A stretch of DNA of 11,560 nt, from NCBI GenBank assembly GCA_021789755.1, contig JAJYJD010000096.1, positions 1 through 11,560 of the forward strand, read 5' to 3'. The notes beneath the pieces are model-generated. The model had not been told where the DNA came from. It searched no databases and saw only the letters and a program-made list of their open reading frames with translations. The translations under genes were made by a program, and so were the position numbers. The stretch comes from Bacteroidota bacterium. Lineage in GTDB: Bacteria > Bacteroidota > Ignavibacteria > Kryptoniales > JAKASW01. Shown here piece by piece: positions 7,650 through 11,560 of the stretch (the stretch's first letter is position 1; each line of letters opens with the position of its first letter).

Positions 7650-9164
7650 TTACTTCATCAGCATCATCTTCTTGACGCTCGAGAAGCTGCCGGCCTGCAG
7701 TCTGTAGAAATACACACCGCTGGCGAATCTCGACGCATCAAAATTGACCTCGTAGGTCCCTGCAGCCTGTGATCCGCTGAACAGGGTTGCGACTTCCTGT
7801 CCGAGGACGTTGTAGATTTTAAGTGTAACCTGGCTCTTCTGAGGAACCGAATACCTGATCATAGTAGTCGGGTTGAACGGGTTCGGGTAGTTCTGAGCCA
7901 GTTCAAACGTGCTCGGTACGGGATCCGGGAGCGACCTCACTGCCGTTACCACCGTCGTTGTGTCGAGATAGTTACCGAATATGTTCGTCGTCAGCCTCAA
8001 AGGCGTCGTTCCGGCAGAATCGGGAATTATCATCTGGTGGTTATCGAAGTTGTTCTGTGTATTCTGTTCGTTCTGCTCTATTCCACCTGTCGGATAGCCG
8101 GGATGGTAGAAAGCGCTGTACATAAACCACACCTTGTTGACAGCACCAACCGGGAAGGTAAACGTTTGTGAATAGATAGAGTCGCCTGCAACCAGATCGC
8201 CATGCGTGCCGTCGTCGTACATTTTCATAGAATGCATGGAATCTGCCCAGGCCTGACCATAGAGCCACGACAGCGGCGCTTCACTTCCTCCGACAAACAC
8301 ACTGTCCAGAGACGGGAACGGCGCCCCGGTTATTGCGTTGACGGCATGCTTCATATTGACGGAGAAAATCAAAGTCACCGGCGTCTTTAGCACGCCGGAA
8401 ATGTCGTCGAAAGCCCGCTCCGGGACAACCTCATCCGCACTTGGGAAAATGAACGGGTAGTTCGCTCCATGCGGTCCCTCTTCCCATCCTCCGTTCGGCG
8501 GAAGCGGAGGCACGATCCTGCTTGTCTGAATAAAGTATTTGTAGCCCGTTGTGTCTCCCGGAGTGGAAGTCAGAGCCACAACTGCAGAGTAATGGCCGGG
8601 GTTCAGTGGGTTCTCGGTCATCTGTGTTCCAGGGCCCCAGCCTCCAGGCATGATGTCACCGCGGAGGAACACCTTGTCGCCGCTGTCCGGCTGAAAATAA
8701 TTTGTCTGTTCCATGAAAGACATGTTCACCGAAAACGTAACATTGACTTTCAGTCCTACGGTGCTGTCCTGGTTGAAGTACACAACCGGCAATACCTGGC
8801 CACCCGAAACGAGCTTGAACCACCGGTTTCCACCAACGGCGGGGCTCGGTACTGTGGATTCCCAGCTTACGTTAGGATTGGTAGAATAATATTTGTACTG
8901 GATGGTATCACCTACCAGGGAATCCGCCAACGTATCAACGACTGTGTAGATGGTGTCGCTGGCATCCTTTGTCATCCACAAAGTCCCCCAGCCATTGAAA
9001 CCGCCACGTACAGCCACCGAATCGGCGGAAATGTCGAACAGGCCGCTCCTAACCTGGTAGTTCATGTTCACCTGGAACTTGACCGGGTTCTGAGCAAAGG
9101 CCATTGGGACACTCGCTAGCATCACTGCTAATACGATGCTAAAGGTCTTAGCCTTGTGTCTCAT
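7650..9164 (-). CDS. T9SS-secreted protein with three tandem starch-binding-like beta-sandwich modules
   Basis: The product is 504 residues. The frame is open back to 9302, but ATG at 9164 is chosen because AAAGGAGG lies 5 nt before it and a perfect signal peptide starts there (residues 1-24, ending A-F-A before Q25). Three related modules follow, each opening with F-x-V-N-M: 28-135 (VAVRGGFNGWG), 138-255 (VFLRGDIMPGGWG, then GYKYFI) and 262-385 (VFVGGSEAPLSW, then DDGTHGDLVAGDSIYSQTF). The V-x-(L/V)-R-G-x-(F/M)-x-G-W pattern recalls CBM20/CBM48 and SusE/SusF-type starch-binding folds, although there is no lipobox. Residues 422-504 are the T9SS sorting domain (QNYPNPFNPTT to K-M-M-L-M-K). No catalytic site is recognisable. 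It is probably a glucan-binding surface protein, which is inferred from fold resemblance and neighbours. The first gene after the PorV-like gene, it is closed by the terminator at 7563-7601. Confidence 0.9.
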   Translation of the reverse strand: MRHKAKTFSIVLAVMLASVPMAFAQNPVKFQVNMNYQVRSGLFDISADSVAVRGGFNGWGTLWMTKDASDTIYTVVDTLADSLVGDTIQYKYYSTNPNVSWESTVPSPAVGGNRWFKLVSGGQVLPVVYFNQDSTVGLKVNVTFSVNMSFMEQTNYFQPDSGDKVFLRGDIMPGGWGPGTQMTENPLNPGHYSAVVALTSTPGDTTGYKYFIQTSRIVPPLPPNGGWEEGPHGANYPFIFPSADEVVPERAFDDISGVLKTPVTLIFSVNMKHAVNAITGAPFPSLDSVFVGGSEAPLSWLYGQAWADSMHSMKMYDDGTHGDLVAGDSIYSQTFTFPVGAVNKVWFMYSAFYHPGYPTGGIEQNEQNTQNNFDNHQMIIPDSAGTTPLRLTTNIFGNYLDTTTVVTAVRSLPDPVPSTFELAQNYPNPFNPTTMIRYSVPQKSQVTLKIYNVLGQEVATLFSGSQAAGTYEVNFDASRFASGVYFYRLQAGSFSSVKKMMLMK

Positions 9165-9169
9165 CTTTA

Positions 9170-9177
9170 CCTCCTTT
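9170..9177 (-). promoter_or_regulatory. Shine-Dalgarno site deciding the start of the three-module protein
   Basis: AAAGGAGG on the minus strand, followed by a 5-nt spacer and ATG at 9162-9164. It marks the 46 residues encoded further upstream in the same frame (to 9302), which are rich in K, Q and E and have no signal sequence, as untranslated leader. Confidence 0.88.
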
Positions 9178-9242
9178 TGGTTTTTTTGTTGCTTGTTTTT
9201 GACTAGTGCAATCGTTGAAGCTGAAACTTGTATAATACCGCG

Positions 9243-9260
9243 CCCTCGCTGTTCCGAGGG
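9243..9260 (-). other. Short hairpin in the 146-nt gap between the PorV-like and three-module genes
   Basis: A 6-bp GC-rich stem, CCCTCG (9243-9248) with CGAGGG (9255-9260), closes a 6-nt loop. No T-run follows on either strand, so termination after the PorV-like gene is doubtful; it may be a leader or processing structure. The rest of the gap (9165-9310) holds an AT-rich stretch before the ribosome binding site and no convincing promoter. Confidence 0.35.
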
Positions 9261-9310
9261 TTCTGGATCGATCGTATATTTGCCTTTCTTCATCTGAACC
9301 AACTTGCGCC

Positions 9311-10318
9311 TCAGAAGCCGACTGTGAGAGCGAATTCCTGGAGATTCTTCAACATGCCGAAATTCTCAAATCCGTAGTCGAGTTTTAAAATCAAATGCAT
9401 TGTTATCTCGTACCTGATACCGACCCCCAGCGTGAGTCCCTCCTGGCTGTTCGGCAAAAACAGAGATTTATATCCGGCTCTTAAAAAAAGCAGCTTGCTC
9501 CATGAGTATTCCGCACCTACATTCATGCTTTGTAAATTATCACTGGGGTGAATGGCGTCAGCCGCGAGAGTGACCCGGTTATTATCGGAGTTCACCACGT
9601 CCATCGCCAGACCCACCCGGAAGAATAATGGAAGAGGATAAGAATTGGTGTAATACTCGGCGGGAATGTTCTTGTTGTTGCCGGCCATCGATGGGTTGGG
9701 ATCGTAAGATACCAGCAGGTCTGAACCCGTCATCTGCATCTCGGTGCCGAAGTTGGCTATCTCCATGCCGATTTTCATATCGTTGAACGGAGTTATGTAC
9801 AGCACGCCGGCATCCAGAGCCCATCCGGTCGCAGACTCGTGCCAGATGTTCTGTGTTATCATCTTTGCGGTGCCCGCGATAGAAAATCTGTCCGTCAGGT
9901 TTCTCGAATATGTGAGCCCGATGGCCCAGTCGCTCGCGCTCCAGGTTTCACCGGTACCGTCCGGTTCGGAGACTGTAGTTACCAGATCGCTTCCGTAATT
10001 GAGATTGGTCACGCTCAGACCAATTGCGTTGTTTTCATCCAATGCGATGACGCCCGCAAAATAGTTGAAGCTCGTGCCGACCAGGTAGTTCGTGTGCTCA
10101 AGAAGGAACTCTGTCTGTCCGCTGCGTGAAATGCCCGATGGGTTCCAGTATAAAGCGGACGGGTCTGTCGCAACGGCCGTAAATGCTCCACCCATCCCGA
10201 TTGCCCGCGGCCCGGCACCGATTCCGAGAAAGGGTGCGGCCGTCGTCCCTACCTTGTTCTGCGAGAAAGCCTGTGTCGCGCTCAGAAGGAGGAATACCGT
10301 CAAAATTCTTATTTTCAT
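9311..10318 (-). CDS. PorV/PorQ-family outer-membrane beta-barrel protein
   Basis: The 335-residue product has a signal peptide (MKIRILTVFLLLSATQAFS, cleaved before Q20) and then the family's N-terminal block, GAGPRAIGMGGAF, with DPSALYWNPSGIS. Alternating hydrophobic strands to the C-terminus, ending in aromatic F (ALTVGF), are typical of an outer-membrane barrel; length fits the PorV/PorQ (FadL-like) family. In the T9SS, PorV carries cargo from the SprA translocon to the attachment machinery, and PorQ acts with PorZ; which role applies here cannot be told. The ATG at 10318 has GAGG 6 nt upstream, and it starts 12 nt after the stop of the preceding surface-protein gene, so the two are almost certainly co-transcribed. 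Such barrels often sit beside T9SS cargo genes in FCB genomes, suggesting a cargo-dedicated paralogue rather than the core PorV. Confidence 0.88.
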   Translation of the reverse strand: MKIRILTVFLLLSATQAFSQNKVGTTAAPFLGIGAGPRAIGMGGAFTAVATDPSALYWNPSGISRSGQTEFLLEHTNYLVGTSFNYFAGVIALDENNAIGLSVTNLNYGSDLVTTVSEPDGTGETWSASDWAIGLTYSRNLTDRFSIAGTAKMITQNIWHESATGWALDAGVLYITPFNDMKIGMEIANFGTEMQMTGSDLLVSYDPNPSMAGNNKNIPAEYYTNSYPLPLFFRVGLAMDVVNSDNNRVTLAADAIHPSDNLQSMNVGAEYSWSKLLFLRAGYKSLFLPNSQEGLTLGVGIRYEITMHLILKLDYGFENFGMLKNLQEFALTVGF

Positions 10319-10330
10319 TTGCGACCTCGT

Positions 10331-11560
10331 CTACTTTATAATTGCTATCTTGCCGAACTTCTGGCCGATGCCCGGCGCGTCCACCATGTAAAAATAGACA
10401 CCGTACGCAACGTCCAGGTTGGCATCTGTTCTCAGGTCCCAGTCGACGGTTCCGTCTCCAATGTCCTGTCCTGCAGGCATCGGAAGTCGTCTTACCAATT
10501 CTCCGCGCGATGTATAAATATAGATGGTACAGTTGGGCGGTAAATGTATGAACGAGATCTTCCTCGTACCGCGACCGCTGTTTATTCCCGGGGGCAGAGG
10601 CTGCTCCTGAGTTGTGGCGGCAACATAAGGATTCGGGACCACCCTGATAAGTCCGAGCTGGTTCTGTGCTAAATCCTTATTCACCGAATCGGAGTGAGCG
10701 GTAAACACAAACAGATCACCGTTTCTGAAGGGCTTGTCTGTCAGGAGTGAAAACGTTGCGCTGCTGCTTCTTGGGAGCTGGAGAGTGGTGTCTCCACTGA
10801 ATCTCACGTACCAGCCGAAGTTCGGATTTCCGTTCGTGAAGCTTGGTATAGTTATTATCACGTAATACTTTCTCGGCGGTGTCAACAGGTTGTTTGTGAC
10901 CGGCATGTAAGCAAATTTTACAAACTGGCCGGTTGTCAGATCTTTCACCCTGAAATTGACAGGAAACGCGGGAATCCCAAAGGGCGGCAGAGCAGATGGC
11001 GTGACCGCCATGGACGTATCCACAATGCCCTGATTAAATTGAATCTGATAATCAGACGGGTCGTAAATTGTTGGCAGCTTCCCACCGTTAGTGAAGACAT
11101 CCGCAGTATAAGGGTATGACTTGCTAAGGCTCGCACTGTTCCATCCGAAGGCAGAATCTCCAACTGCAAGTTGAGTCGTATCGTTATTAAAATTGACTCT
11201 CATTCCGTCAAACAAGGGAGGCTGTCCCGACGGATTGATCTCGGCATTGCCTATCAGAGTGTCTCCTGTTGTCTTGTCGACAACTATGTAAGACTCAGTA
11301 TTCTTCAAATAAATCACGGGGAACGGCGAAGCCGAAGGGGTGTAACTGTAAGTTGTGTCCTTAAACGTGATATTAAAAACATGACCATTTATACCTCTGA
11401 TGGTATATGGGTTCACGATTTCCAGGTTCACGGAGCCCGTGCCGTATGCAGGCGGCTGATGATAGATTGAACCACCGTTGGCTGGCATATATCCGGCCGA
11501 TGGAGCCTGCGGGACGACGTACGCCACGTTAACATCGGGGTGAGCTATTCCTCTGGCATC
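10331..11560 (-). CDS. C-terminal part (409 residues) of a large surface protein with divergent T9SS-like C-terminal domain; start beyond window
   Basis: The frame is open to the right edge (first visible residues D-A-R-G-I-A-H-P), so the GTG at 11527 is an internal valine codon and not the start. The stop is TAG at 10331. The visible part contains beta-rich modules (IVNPYTIRGINGHVFNITF, PLFDGMRVNF, IPAFPVNFRVKDLTTGQFV) of a kind seen in very large uncharacterised FCB surface proteins. The last 108 residues form a C-terminal sorting-like domain: LIRVVPNPY in place of NYPNPFNP, then KISFIHLP, IYIYTSRGELVRRL, WDL and AYGVYFYMV, ending KFGKIAIIK. That order (PNP, strand, I-Y-x-x-x-G, G-V-Y-F-Y) matches T9SS type A domains but with a longer insert after PNP. 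It is directly followed by the PorV/PorQ-like gene, supporting export by the T9SS. No enzymatic motif is visible. Confidence 0.85.
   Translation of the reverse strand, partial: DARGIAHPDVNVAYVVPQAPSAGYMPANGGSIYHQPPAYGTGSVNLEIVNPYTIRGINGHVFNITFKDTTYSYTPSASPFPVIYLKNTESYIVVDKTTGDTLIGNAEINPSGQPPLFDGMRVNFNNDTTQLAVGDSAFGWNSASLSKSYPYTADVFTNGGKLPTIYDPSDYQIQFNQGIVDTSMAVTPSALPPFGIPAFPVNFRVKDLTTGQFVKFAYMPVTNNLLTPPRKYYVIITIPSFTNGNPNFGWYVRFSGDTTLQLPRSSSATFSLLTDKPFRNGDLFVFTAHSDSVNKDLAQNQLGLIRVVPNPYVAATTQEQPLPPGINSGRGTRKISFIHLPPNCTIYIYTSRGELVRRLPMPAGQDIGDGTVDWDLRTDANLDVAYGVYFYMVDAPGIGQKFGKIAIIK

Noticed and set aside
8469..9119. 216-residue plus-strand open frame
   Set aside because: It is fully antisense to the well-supported three-module secreted protein and has biased, C- and R-rich composition.
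9231..9236. TATAAT on the plus strand as a promoter -10 box
   Set aside because: No plus-strand gene follows and no -35 box is at the right distance (nearest TTGACT is 26 nt away); the minus-strand reading TATTAT also lacks a -35 partner.
9165..9302. N-terminal extension of the three-module protein to 9302
   Set aside because: The strong AAAGGAGG and signal peptide place the start at 9164; the extra 46 residues would bury the signal sequence.
11525..11527. GTG as the start of the right-edge gene
   Set aside because: The frame continues without a stop to the window edge and there is no signal peptide or ribosome binding site at this codon, so the gene is 5'-truncated by the window.

Overview
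The window comes from a bacterium of the FCB superphylum (Bacteroidota/Chlorobiota-type). An Ignavibacteria-like lineage is the best guess. The evidence is three secreted proteins ending in the type IX secretion (T9SS) sorting domain with the NYPNPFNP signature and a terminal K-M-(M/L/V)-L-M-K, plus a PorV/PorQ-type outer-membrane barrel. Two genes carry strong AAAGGAGG ribosome binding sites, which is unlike Bacteroidia and Flavobacteriia but fits deeper FCB lineages. The taxonomic call is inference.

All six genes lie on the minus strand, so transcription runs from high to low coordinates. The first unit (right) is the 3' part of a large surface protein with a divergent C-terminal domain (10331-11560, runs off the window). 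It is followed 12 nt later by a PorV/PorQ-family protein (9311-10318). After a 146-nt gap comes a secreted protein with three similar beta-sandwich modules that resemble starch-binding modules (7650-9164). A textbook intrinsic terminator at 7563-7601 closes this unit.

The second unit begins after the terminator with a palindromic operator candidate (AACCGGTT, 7538-7545). It then has a T9SS-exported family GH66 enzyme (dextranase type, 5356-7497), and next a 14-repeat beta-propeller-like surface protein (2633-5338) that touches or overlaps the GH66 stop codon. After a 222-nt spacer holding a long imperfect hairpin comes the N-terminal 803 residues of a large multimodular protein that continues past the left edge (1-2410). 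Its modules look like glycogen/starch-binding E-set domains, Ig-like domains and glucodextranase-type B and C (DOMON-like) domains.

Taken together the window looks like an alpha-glucan (probably alpha-1,6-glucan/dextran and/or starch) capture and degradation locus. Its proteins are exported by the T9SS rather than built around SusC/SusD. Only the GH66 assignment is firm; the substrate of the locus and the roles of the propeller and three-module proteins are inferred. No tRNA, rRNA, CRISPR, insertion sequence or origin was seen, and no gene-free stretch exceeds 300 bases.
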